Assembly (NCBI GenBank): GCA_009823395.1
Contig: CM020501.1
Location: forward strand, 9,545,361-9,609,360
Length of the DNA stretch: 64,000 bases
DNA from: Thamnaconus septentrionalis
Taxonomy: Eukaryota; Chordata; Actinopteri; Tetraodontiformes; Monacanthidae
Reading direction: 5' to 3'
Shown here: positions 55,330 to 64,000 of the stretch, piece by piece
How positions within the stretch are numbered: position 1 is the stretch's first letter
Layout of the letters: every line of letters starts with the position of its first letter
Position numbers and translations under genes: made by a program
The notes under the pieces: generated by a model
Database searches by the model: none
Seen by the model: the letters and a program-made list of their open reading frames with translations, nothing else
What the model was told of the DNA's origin: nothing

Positions 55330-56260
55330 CACCTGAGCTGTAATTTTAAAGGACTGTGAGTCTGTGTCACTGGCTCGTCTGAGCTCACAAGGTTTCCAAT
55401 GAAGTGGCGGACCTCTAGTCTGTGTGTGTGTGTGTGTGCGCCTCAGAGGCTTTCCTGTGTGTGTGTCCGCCGCTGTGTGCTGGCTGTGTGAATTCTAAAA
55501 CAGATGGAAAGACTTGACTGCCCTCTCCTGACTTCATCAGATCTTTGAGGGAAGCTCAGGCGTCGTATAATATTTCATTATCCGAGCATAAACATTAAAC
55601 ATTGCCGGTATATAAGATAACTACCGCCGTATCATCCCTCTGCCACCAAACGCGTTGACGCGCAGCCTCAAGAGGACCCGCGGGGAACGCTCCCGCACAA
55701 TTGGCGAACACAGTGAGAATGGCACCGTGCGTGTGTGTGTGTTTGGTGTGTGTTTGTGTGTGTGCGTGTGCGGTGGATCAGTGGCTGTCACCGTATCAGT
55801 TCAGTTGCCACAGCAGATAAGGCGGTGCACTGCGGTGGTGCCGGTAATGATGCTGGGACCACTGAGGCCAGATAGGGAGGCGTCTCTGCAGCTTTCTTGC
55901 TGATCTCATCACATCACTTTTCATACGCGGCCTCGCAACACACACACGCACAACTAGCATGCGAGGCGACAAAAAAAGTTTGGTTTTCCCAGCGCTTTTC
56001 TCTCTTTCCGTGCACGGCGTTTTTCGAGCTGCGTTCGCGTTGAGCGCTCGTGAACTTTCCACTATTTTCTGAAAAAAAGTTCCTCGAACCTTCATATTTC
56101 GCCTCCCCTGCGTTTGCATTTCAGGATGTGTGCAATATCTGCAATTTGAGGTGGAGCGGTGCCATTTCTTCTTGACTTTTACGCCTGTTCTTTTGTAACT
56201 GAATCTCTCATTGTGTAGTTGTCAGCGGGCCGACTGCCGCTGGTTCGACTACTGAGTGTT
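55330..56260. other. Mixed noncoding DNA with short GT runs
   Basis: Short GT-rich runs near 55415-55440 and 55730-55775. 55560-55650 (gtataatatttcattatccg, aaacattaaacattgccgg) may be a small CNE. Confidence 0.35.
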
Positions 56261-56539
56261 ATTTGTCGTTTATCTTCAGGATAATTATAATTATTGGGGC
56301 TGCGGCTGCGTGCAGCACTTTTTTTTCAGGCAAACCTCCCCTGGGCTACAACAAAATACGTCTCACCTCATAACTCATCTCATTTCATGTTTCCAACACG
56401 CATGAAGTAACTCATCAAAGCAAAATGGCTTCAGTGTGTGTCATCACTGTTCCAAATACAAGGAAGTAATCCTGTGGAAACATGTGTTTTGCCTTCTGTG
56501 GCGCTCAAGTGTTTTTTGTCTTAACACCATTTCATCTGA

Positions 56540-56650
56540 GCGATCAGGCCGAGGATTTAAGACCTGCTCCTTTATTATGTTTTATTTATTATTTAACTGT
56601 GCAACGTATATTGGAGTGTCCTAAAAAGCGCTACATAAATATAATGTCAT
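56540..56650. mobile_element. Possible LINE-derived 3' tail
   Basis: ttaagacctgctcc, tttatttattatttaactg and ctaaaaagcgctacataaat resemble the AAAGCGCTATATAAAT ending of fish LINE/SINE families. Only about 100 bp, so assignment is weak. Confidence 0.25.
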
Positions 56651-56669
56651 ATTTATGGCTGTTATGATG

Positions 56670-57000
56670 ATCTTTGAGTCTACGTACAGTCAGGATCAAG
56701 TCTCTGACGCTGCACTTTTTAGGTTTTTCATTAATGACAAGGGAGATTTTGAAGATATGCAAAAAATGCATATATTAAAAAAACATGAAGGACGATATGT
56801 ATTTTTTAAAAAAGAAAAAAAACTGTTTTTTGACAGCAGGAGCTGAAAATAGATTTGATATCTCATTTGGAAAAATTAACATGTTTTCTTGAGAGAAGCT
56901 CGATAGATGTAATAAATCCGGCACTTGAATATTTGCTGAGCACTTGAGAAGCGGATAAACAGTCAATATGTCAGCGGGTCTATTTATAAATGTCTATATG
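56670..57000. promoter_or_regulatory. Candidate CNE pair
   Basis: 56675-56780: cagtcaggatcaagtctctg, tttcattaatgacaaggg, gaagatatgcaaaaaatgc. 56845-56990: gatttgatatctcatttgg, aaaattaacatgttttc, gataaacagtcaatatgtc. Unique AT-rich sequence. Confidence 0.42.
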
Positions 57001-57099
57001 TTTTTCTCCTTTTGCTGGAAGAAGATAAGACTTTGTGGAAAAATACAAAACTATTCGACTGTCGGGGAGAAAACACGGAGACCACACTGACTTTACAGC

Positions 57100-57365
57100 C
57101 GCCCCCAAAAAATTCCCATTCTCCTCTATTATAAACATTAAACAGGCATCAGATGTCAGCCCGTGTGCTTCTGATAGCTGTTATTTGGGTGCCCCACTTG
57201 GCTGCCTTTCAGTATTTGGCACTTATAAGCACCTCTATGGAAATCAAAAAAAGAAGAAAAAAATCTGGTTCAAAACCCATCGGCGCAATTTTAATTTTGC
57301 GCTCATTACACTGAAAACAAAGTCAGAAGGGGCAATTAAGAAATTGCTCCGACATTAAAACATAC
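57100..57365. promoter_or_regulatory. Candidate CNE pair
   Basis: 57120-57245: cattaaacaggcatcagatg, tctgatagctgttatttgg, ggcacttataagcacctct. 57270-57365: gcgcaattttaattttgcgc, ggggcaattaagaaattgc, ccgacattaaaacatac. The inverted gcgcaa/ttgcgc around attttaatttt is itself a small palindrome. Confidence 0.42.
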
Positions 57366-58599
57366 ATCGTTTTCTAAAAATAATGCCTTCTCCAACAACG
57401 TAATCGAATCCCTTTTGAGTGAGCCCAGTCTCACAGAGGATGTGGTGGGGAGCTCGGTAAAACAGAACCCTTTCGCAGCCCCCTGCCTAACCCGAAACCG
57501 CCAGTGTTTCCGCGTGTAGTGTCAGAGAGGTTTGTGGTGCAGACGGGTCGTGATCCAACAGGAACGAGGCTCGGGAGGACACAACACACACTTCATCTAA
57601 ACAGCATTTCCTACCTTGGGCCGTCGCTACACAGAGCGCGGCCAAGAACCACACAATGTCTGAACGCACTTTTTTTTTCTTTTTTTGTGCGCCCACTGTG
57701 AGGTTGTCAACGTGGCCGCATTCGACCCCAATCAGGGCGGGAGGACGACGAGAAAACAAGCCAAACAAACGGGCCGAGGGGGAGTCACAACGCAAACACA
57801 CTCGGAGATGCGTCGGTGCGGGGTCGGGGGGTGGGGGGCGACGTGGAGGTCCTTAGCGGAGGTGACAGAAGCAATCATGCACGCGCACAAACAACGGTCG
57901 CTCCGTCAGGTCGCACTCGGTCCCGGCTTTGCCAGCGAAGCCTAAACAGTGGGATTAGCTGAACACAACACTGACGCTTTGGTTTGTGTCTGCATAAGAG
58001 AGACAGAAAGCACTGTAAACTGTTTACGGGGGAACACGGGGTCACAGTGTGCCTGTGTGTGTGTCATTTGCAAGTGTGTGTGTGTGTGCCTGTGTTTACA
58101 AGGCAATGCTGTGGCTTTTGTGGAATTGCTTGACTCGTCTCTGATTGAGGCAGCATCAACACAGAGACAGTGGCATGTGTCCATACACAAACACACAAGC
58201 CACACATACAGGACATGTGTTTAACAACACGCACGCACAAACGCACACAGACACACACGCACATACGCAGGACGGCTCTGGTTCTGATGTAATTTTATTT
58301 TCTTCCCCCCAACAATTTCCTTTCATTGATTTAAAACAGTGCAGGCCACGAACTGAGGTAAATAAATGAGTGGGACTCTCCCAGACGCAAAGTTGTGTAG
58401 TAAACCTCGTTACAACTTGTTCCTCATTGTACCTTCTCTCCAAACCTTACGATGCAGATGGATCGCCTTGATTCCGTTGTTAAATTTCACACGTCCATCG
58501 CTAAAGGCTCAAGGCCGAATTGTTTGCAGCCCGTCCAAGTTTGTGTAAGGAATCTGGCGCAAGTACGTGGGGGAAAAAACTGATAAATGAATAAGCTGC

Positions 58600-58930
58600 A
58601 ACTCTTCAAAGCAGTAGTAAAATGATTAGCATAGGTGCTAAGTTAGCGTCAGTGCTATTGCAACTGGACAGCTTGTTTGCATTGGGAGAGGAGCAAAGAA
58701 CGACATTTGATTGACACTTTGACCTGTTTTCACTTCACTCCCAACCCTCTTCACAGCCGTGCACAGTGGCTGGTCACGGGGCAGTGATGTGCTGCACATT
58801 TCCTACTGTTAATAACTGCCTAACCTGGCATTAAAATATCGGATCTCAGTCAACTGGTTCATCTGACTGTCACAGGCACATTCACATTTGGAGGAGCCTT
58901 CCCTTTCCAAATGTTTTCTATGGACTCTTT
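58600..58930. promoter_or_regulatory. Possible CNEs
   Basis: 58610-58700: gattagcataggtgctaag, gttagcgtcagtgctattgc. 58785-58920: ctgttaataactgcctaacc, ctggcattaaaatatcgg, cagtcaactggttcatctg. Confidence 0.3.
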
Positions 58931-59929
58931 TCAAGATGGATATAATTTATTTTTTTTTGTGGATTTTTTTTTGTCATGTCAGGTCAACTCCATTTGGCCT
59001 ATTTATTAATTTTGGTGTCTTATCTATTTACACCTTTTATTTGTTGTAATCTGCTTCTGAATCTTACTACAGCTTCAATGGGGGAGAAAACAGCTCCTGG
59101 GCTCGTTGACCTTCTTTCAACTGGCTGTACTCTTATACTTTCTGAAAAAAAAATCTCTTTGGGCTTTTTCCATATAGAGAATAAAGAGTGGCCAAGCCGT
59201 TGCGGCGGTGGAATGTGGCGGCGAGTTTTTCGTTCCGTGTCATCGCTCCTCTCACACCTTATTCGATATCGTTTGACTGCAGGAGAAACACAAGCTGTTC
59301 CCTCCGCGAAGCCACTTGCGCGTCAGAATTTTTTTGCTCCCTCTGCTTTGCTGCTTCTTTTTTTTTTTTTTTGAAGTTTCGCCTTAGTGCTGTGTGCACC
59401 GAAAACACTCATTCAGCCCCATGCAGATATCCGAATGTGGCAAATATAGAGATAGAGTGACATTTCACCCCACTGTGCCTTCAGCGAATCAAGCCGCTGT
59501 GGGAGGAGAGCACCTTCCTTTTTTTTTTTTTCTAAAGAATCACTACTTGTTAAACACCCTTTGCTCTGTTGCACGGATATAGAGTGCCCAAAAATTTCTC
59601 TCTTTTTTTTTTTCCTCCTGCAAACAACTGAGGGGCTCTTTCAAGTGTGTCTCACATATTTTTAAATGTTTGATGCTGTCTTGTGCCTCGCAGCAAACAT
59701 AGCAGGCAAATGTGTGTCACTGCGGCGTTTGTTTGTTTCTTGGCTCTTCTTTTTTTTGTAAGGAGGGGGGAAAAAAAACAGTGTGTTCGGCCGGATTTGC
59801 TGCTTGATATGAAAACATTTTCTTTTTTAGGTCTAAAGAGCTGGGGAGGGAAAGAAATAAAAGCGGCAGGAAAGAACAAAAGAATATGTGACTGTGTGTG
59901 TGCGTGCGCTTGTTTTTGAGTCAGGCCTG

Positions 59930-60260
59930 CTGGCCGACGGTTTGTGACTCATCTCGGACCCCTGGTGTTTCTCTAGCACTCTGAGTAAGAGTGGCAGCTC
60001 CATGCTAAAACAATTAGCCACTTTGGCGCGGGCAGGCAAAGCAAACAAGTGAGGGTATGTATACTGTATATGTATCTACCCAGCCAGAGTGTATTAGTGT
60101 TTTAGTGCCAGTGTGTGCGTGTGTGTGTGTGTGTGTGTTTGCATCGCACTGAGTGTGACAAAGTGCCTTCCTCTGAGAGTGGCTCTGATTGTGCAGACAG
60201 AGTGGCTGTGTGTGATAATGGTTTCCATTAACCTGGGCTGAGTCGGAGGACCTGTGAGAC
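59930..60260. promoter_or_regulatory. Candidate CNE with internal GT tract
   Basis: gtttgtgactcatctcggac, gctaaaacaattagccactt, then a GT repeat at 60116-60137, then ctgattgtgcagacagagtg and gataatggtttccattaacc (an inverted ggttnnccatta motif). Confidence 0.35.
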
Positions 60261-60839
60261 TCTCCATTCATCCCCGCTGCCTCTCTCCTCCCCGCTCCTC
60301 TCTTCCCATCCCTTCACTCGCTCTCAGTCTCGCGCACACGCACACACACGCACTTGCACACCCACCACTAAAGTGTAAGGACCCCTCGCAGTGACACGAC
60401 CTGCTTAAAAGACAGTTTTCTTCGCTGCGCGATGGTGGGCAGAGAGAAAAGGGTCAGAACTTTTCGAAAGAAACCCGAAAGGTCCCCAAAACACGAACCA
60501 TTAGGATGCACTTCTGTGCTGTGTGAAGGGTGGACGTCGGAAAGCGTGGCCCCTTCTTACGCTGAGAGCCCCAAACCTCCTGCATCAATGCGGCTCGGAG
60601 CCGAGACACTAAAGGAGAGGGTAAGGATGGAGCCGGAGATTTGCAGTGCAACTGTGGGGAAGAGATGGAGGAGACAAAAACGACCTTCCTTTTTTTTTTT
60701 TTATCTCCATCTGGACCCTCCGTATTAAAGCAATACTTATGAGACACAATGCTCCTCAGAGCCTTTTTTGAAGATTACAAGGATGTGGATACATACGAGA
60801 GAGGCTCCAGGCGAAGTGTGTCACGTCGATGTGAATAGG

Positions 60840-61000
60840 AACAGGGAACATAGTGGAGCAATTATTTCCGAGAAGCCATTAAGGGCAGGGGTGGCTTCTT
60901 TAGACCATCACAGCAGCTGACTAATGGACAACCTTGTTTCCTCGCTCACTCATATCCTGGATTTATCTGTTATAGCTCTCTTGATCTCAAAAAAAGACGA
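60840..61000. promoter_or_regulatory. Possible CNE
   Basis: gtggagcaattatttccgag, gaagccattaagggcagggg, gctgactaatggacaacc. Confidence 0.33.
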
Positions 61001-61169
61001 AGGAAAATCCAGACTATTGAAAGTGGCGAGAAGAAAACCTGTTTTTAGTTCCTTGCTGAAATGTTTGGGCATTTTTTAATGCAGTTCCATCTTTTTTCAC
61101 CAATGTATATGATGTATTTGAGTTCATGCATTTAGGGAAAGTACAGTGTTATCCTCTTTCTTTCTTTTT

Positions 61170-61326
61170 TCTACAGTTTTGCGTCACACAGTGAACATGC
61201 ACATTACTATTGAAAGCAGCCCTGTCTTTGGATTGTTGCCATTAAGCCGAGCTCCACTATTTTCACAAAGTGTAGCTATTAAAAGCATGTGGTTTAGTGG
61301 AGGAAAGGATCAGAAAAACCTGGATT
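61170..61326 (+). other. Open frame after a strong acceptor: terminal exon or CNE
   Basis: A strong acceptor-like sequence (tttctttcttttttctacag) ends at 61177. The downstream frame reads LRHTVNMHITIESSPVFGLL, then PLSRAPLFSQSVAIKSMWFS and GGKDQKNLD before a stop at 61326. The peptide is non-repetitive and balanced, as in a genuine last exon. No polyadenylation signal or homology was recognised. The same DNA also has CNE-like words (gccattaagccgagctcc, gtagctattaaaagcatg). Confidence 0.2.
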
Positions 61327-61589
61327 AAGAAATCACTCTGGCCAGAGTTGAGCGAGTGAGTTGTCACACGACCGCTGGCCCTCGTTCAGCTTTTCTCGCT
61401 TTCGAAAATACAGCATGTGGCACTGTGTCATCCCGTGAAGTCAGTGCTGATCCTACCTGATGTGCAGCTAGATTGAAGAAAACAAGGCGGTTTGGCTGCT
61501 TTCCTGCAAGGAAAGTGCTTTGCCCAATAGTCTTTTTTTTAATGTGAAAAAGCATAACAAATAGTAATATCTTTGTCAATGCATGTCAT

Positions 61590-61745
61590 GCATGAGAGTT
61601 CATAATATCCTAGCAGTTAACGTTTTGTTTTCCTGGTTTCAAAACCATATTATTAGCTCATTAAGTGTGCAATTGGCCTTCCTTTGATTCAGTGACCATT
61701 CGTGATTAAGGTCATGGCAGGAGCTGAATGTGTGCAGCCTTTCCA
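61590..61745. promoter_or_regulatory. Candidate CNE
   Basis: cctagcagttaacgttttg, ccatattattagctcattaa, gtgtgcaattggccttcc, gattcagtgaccattcgtg and attaaggtcatggcagg. A dense unique block with many TAAT/ATTA cores and a nuclear-receptor-like AGGTCA. Confidence 0.5.
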
Positions 61746-62139
61746 AAACTCTGTGAGTGGAACAGTTGTAACAAGTTTGAAAAGGGAGGGAAAAGACTGT
61801 CTAAAAGAAGCAAGTTTTTTTGTCCAAGTAACTTGTCCTTGTGCTGGTTTCATTCTTTGGCACTGATTTTACTTTGTCGAAGGAAGTCAGCCTGACAAGG
61901 TGCAAAAAAAAGTCACAAACCTACCTTGTGCTGAGAAAGTAGTAGTTTAAATCATAAAAGTGTATTTTTTTTGGCAAAGTCTGTATGTAAACATACAGTA
62001 TGTGTGTACTAAATGTTATACTGGAACAGCGACAGTGCACGTGTTTCACACAGCATGCAAACACCCACAGACTAGCGCCCATTTACATGCCTCTGCATGC
62101 ACACACAGGCACAAAACACAACAGTGGAGCGCATATGTT

Positions 62140-62260
62140 GAAATGACACAGCACTTATTAGCATTTCATTGCCATTGGTGCCCCTGCTGTTCGCCCTGGG
62201 CATTGCCGTTGGCACAACCCGACATCACGGACATAAACAAAGAGAGTGGTTGAGCGAAAG
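62140..62260. promoter_or_regulatory. Possible CNE with NFI-like site
   Basis: gcacttattagcatttcatt, gccattggtgcccctgc and ttgccgttggcacaaccc. Confidence 0.33.
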
Positions 62261-62724
62261 AGGAGGAGGGGAGGGAAAAAAAGTACCGGAGAGAGATGTT
62301 TGAAATGCATGCATCGACTGTGACAGGAGATGACTTTGCATATTGCGAGAGAGAGAGAGACAGCATGCAACGCACACAGAGATTAGCACAGGGGACATTT
62401 CATTTATTCATCTGTGAGGAAGGAGAAGGGACACTTACCTTTAAAATGCAGGGAACAGCAACAGGATCACATGCAAAAACAGAAAAAAAAACAAATAAAT
62501 AACCAGCACTGAGTTGACATGGTTGACATCATATCTATTATTAGGTGAGCAAATTGCCCTTCTTCTTTTAATGAATACAGACTGACAGCGCTGCATTATT
62601 TATAAATCCCCATAATATAATACTCTCACACACACAACAAACGCAGCGTGGCGCCCTCCACCCCTCCACCCCTCCACCCCACCCTGCCTGTGTGTGCTGG
62701 GGGGGTGGGGGGCAGCCAGCGAAG

Positions 62725-62870
62725 GGTTAAACCTGGAGGTACATATTCCAGAGACAAGCTCGCTTCAGATGAGCTGTGCGGTTGCTCTTGTGGCGGTAAT
62801 GGGAAAATTGCACAGAGAGGAAGGACACACGCAATTAGAATCTGGCAAGTCGCTCGGCGGTGGGTGGGCG
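62725..62870. promoter_or_regulatory. Candidate CNE
   Basis: ggtacatattccagagacaa, gcttcagatgagctgtgcgg, tggcggtaatgggaaaattg and acgcaattagaatctggc. Confidence 0.4.
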
Positions 62871-62998
62871 GGTGGCGGGAAGTGGGAAGGGGGAGACGCA
62901 TCAGGGGCGCACGCAGGAAAAGTGGGAGAGAGCAGGGATGAGGAGGCAGGGCCCACCGGACATGGAGTGATTTAGTTGAAAGCTGCCCCCTTTTTTTT

Positions 62999-63035
62999 TC
63001 TTCTTCTTCTTCTTCTTCTTCTTCTTCTTCTTCTT
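62999..63035. repeat. (CTT)n microsatellite flanked by poly-T
   Basis: About 12 CTT units between T runs; AGG repeat at 63305-63330. Confidence 0.95.
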
Positions 63036-63049
63036 TTTTTTTTCCAGTG

Positions 63050-63300
63050 GGTGAGCGCTGCTCGCTGTCCTGCTGGCCGGGGGCCTGTCCTCGCCCGCCT
63101 CGGCGACAGGAGCCCAGATGTCAATCAAATTAACGCCCATTTGCTGCTGATTTGCCCGTGTCATTCGCAATATCCCCTCCCCGGCTCTGACGGGGTGGCA
63201 CTGAGTAGAGCGGGGCGGCCGAGGGAGGGGCCACTTTTATTGCAGTCTCTTCGCTGTGAATGTCATCTGCCCACTTATCGGCCGCTCCGGTGGGACGGAG
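63050..63300. promoter_or_regulatory. Candidate CNE with PBX/MEIS-like site
   Basis: tgtcaatcaaattaacgccc (63119-63138) carries TGTCAATCA, the reverse complement of the PBX-MEIS TGATTGACA consensus, overlapping AATTA. Also gctgatttgcccgtgtcatt, cgcaatatcccctccccgg and gtgaatgtcatctgcccac. Confidence 0.5.
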
Positions 63301-63354
63301 AGAAGGAGGAGGAGGAGGAGGAGGAGGAGAGGAGATCCTTTGTTCCGCCGAGTG

Positions 63355-63445
63355 GCTCGCTAGCACATGCAAATAGGGCAGCGGCATCAGGGGAGAGGCT
63401 GGCGCGGGTTTTAATGGAGTTGGGGCAAACTCATTTTACAGCATG
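63355..63445. promoter_or_regulatory. Candidate CNE with octamer (POU) site
   Basis: ATGCAAAT at 63367-63374 is a perfect octamer. Flanks are gctagcac and agggcagcggcatcagg, then gcgggttttaatggagttg. Confidence 0.42.
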
Positions 63446-63879
63446 CAGCCGTGGAAGAGAGAGAGAGAGAAAGAGAGGGGGAGTGGGGGTAATAATATCA
63501 GCTAGGAGCGAGGCAGCGTTTAGGAGATACTTAAAAAACGCTTGTAACATCTCTTCTCTCTTAAAAATGAGGGGGGAAAAATCAAAGCATCAGCACCCGT
63601 AACACAAGGAAGAAACCTTTAGTCGCGCCGCCGTTTCACTTCAATTGCGCCGCATATCCCGGCACAGCGCTTGGAGATGCCAAATAGACGAGGAAAAGAA
63701 AAGAGGGGAGGAGATGAGTGAGAGTGGGGGGGTGAAAAAAAGGGGGAGGGAGAAGAGGGGAAAAAAAGGTTTCCTGATTGATGCCGTTTGATTCAATTTC
63801 CAGCGTGTGGAGACACTTCAGGGCCCCGGGGGGCCGCTGTGTCTTCACAGGAGCAAAAGGAGGAAGAGACGGTGATAGG

Positions 63880-63881
<2 letters not shown>

Positions 63882-63918
<37 letters not shown>
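63882..63918. repeat. (GT)n microsatellite
   Basis: About 18 GT units near the right edge of the window. Confidence 0.96.
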
Positions 63919-63920
<2 letters not shown>

Positions 63921-64000
63921 GGGTTGGCATGCAGCGAGTGTTTGAGGGTGAGGTCGCTCCTCTCCTCGCTCCCCTCTGCTTCCAGCCAATTAGGCGTGTC

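Noticed and set aside
56225..56260. ggttcgact resembling a tRNA T-loop
   Set aside because: No cloverleaf partner sequences.

Overview
The window looks like vertebrate, most likely ray-finned fish, nuclear DNA. The reasons are very long (CA/GT)n tracts every 1-2 kb, trinucleotide and tetranucleotide microsatellites, degenerate non-autonomous hAT-type and Harbinger-type DNA transposons, GT/AG-flanked short open exons, and AT-rich conserved-looking blocks with homeodomain-type motifs. There is no bacterial-style gene packing. Nearly all long ORFs are artefacts of simple repeats. The organism call is inference, and no species can be named.

Layout. At 41-111 a plus-strand exon with strong splice sites encodes a charged, leucine-rich helix. 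A second plus-strand micro-exon candidate lies at 8960-9000 and a weaker third at 15501-15613; all three may belong to one plus-strand gene that enters from the left. The best coding feature is on the minus strand: a 405-nt, phase 0-0, serine-rich exon at 33553-33957. Directly upstream (in minus sense) is a donor at 35093 whose last three exonic bases are an ATG, so the protein may start with a codon on one exon and continue on the next. GA/CT-rich DNA and a GCN repeat lie upstream. I could not identify either gene.

The rest (about 98%) is intron or intergenic DNA. It holds many blocks of unique, AT-rich sequence with TAAT/ATTA, CAATCA (PBX-like), ATGCAAAT (octamer) and similar motifs, 60-330 bp each and separated by GC-rich or repeat DNA. 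I read these as candidate conserved noncoding elements (CNEs), probably enhancers of a developmental regulator. That reading comes from composition only and needs a cross-species alignment. The area from 38 to 64 kb holds no convincing gene, only CNE candidates, a Harbinger-type element with a clean TTA target-site duplication (38984-39588), a 9-bp minisatellite (46264-46383) and some single-exon ORFs that follow strong acceptors.

No rRNA, CRISPR, plasmid or phage features are present, and I found no convincing tRNA or known microRNA by eye.
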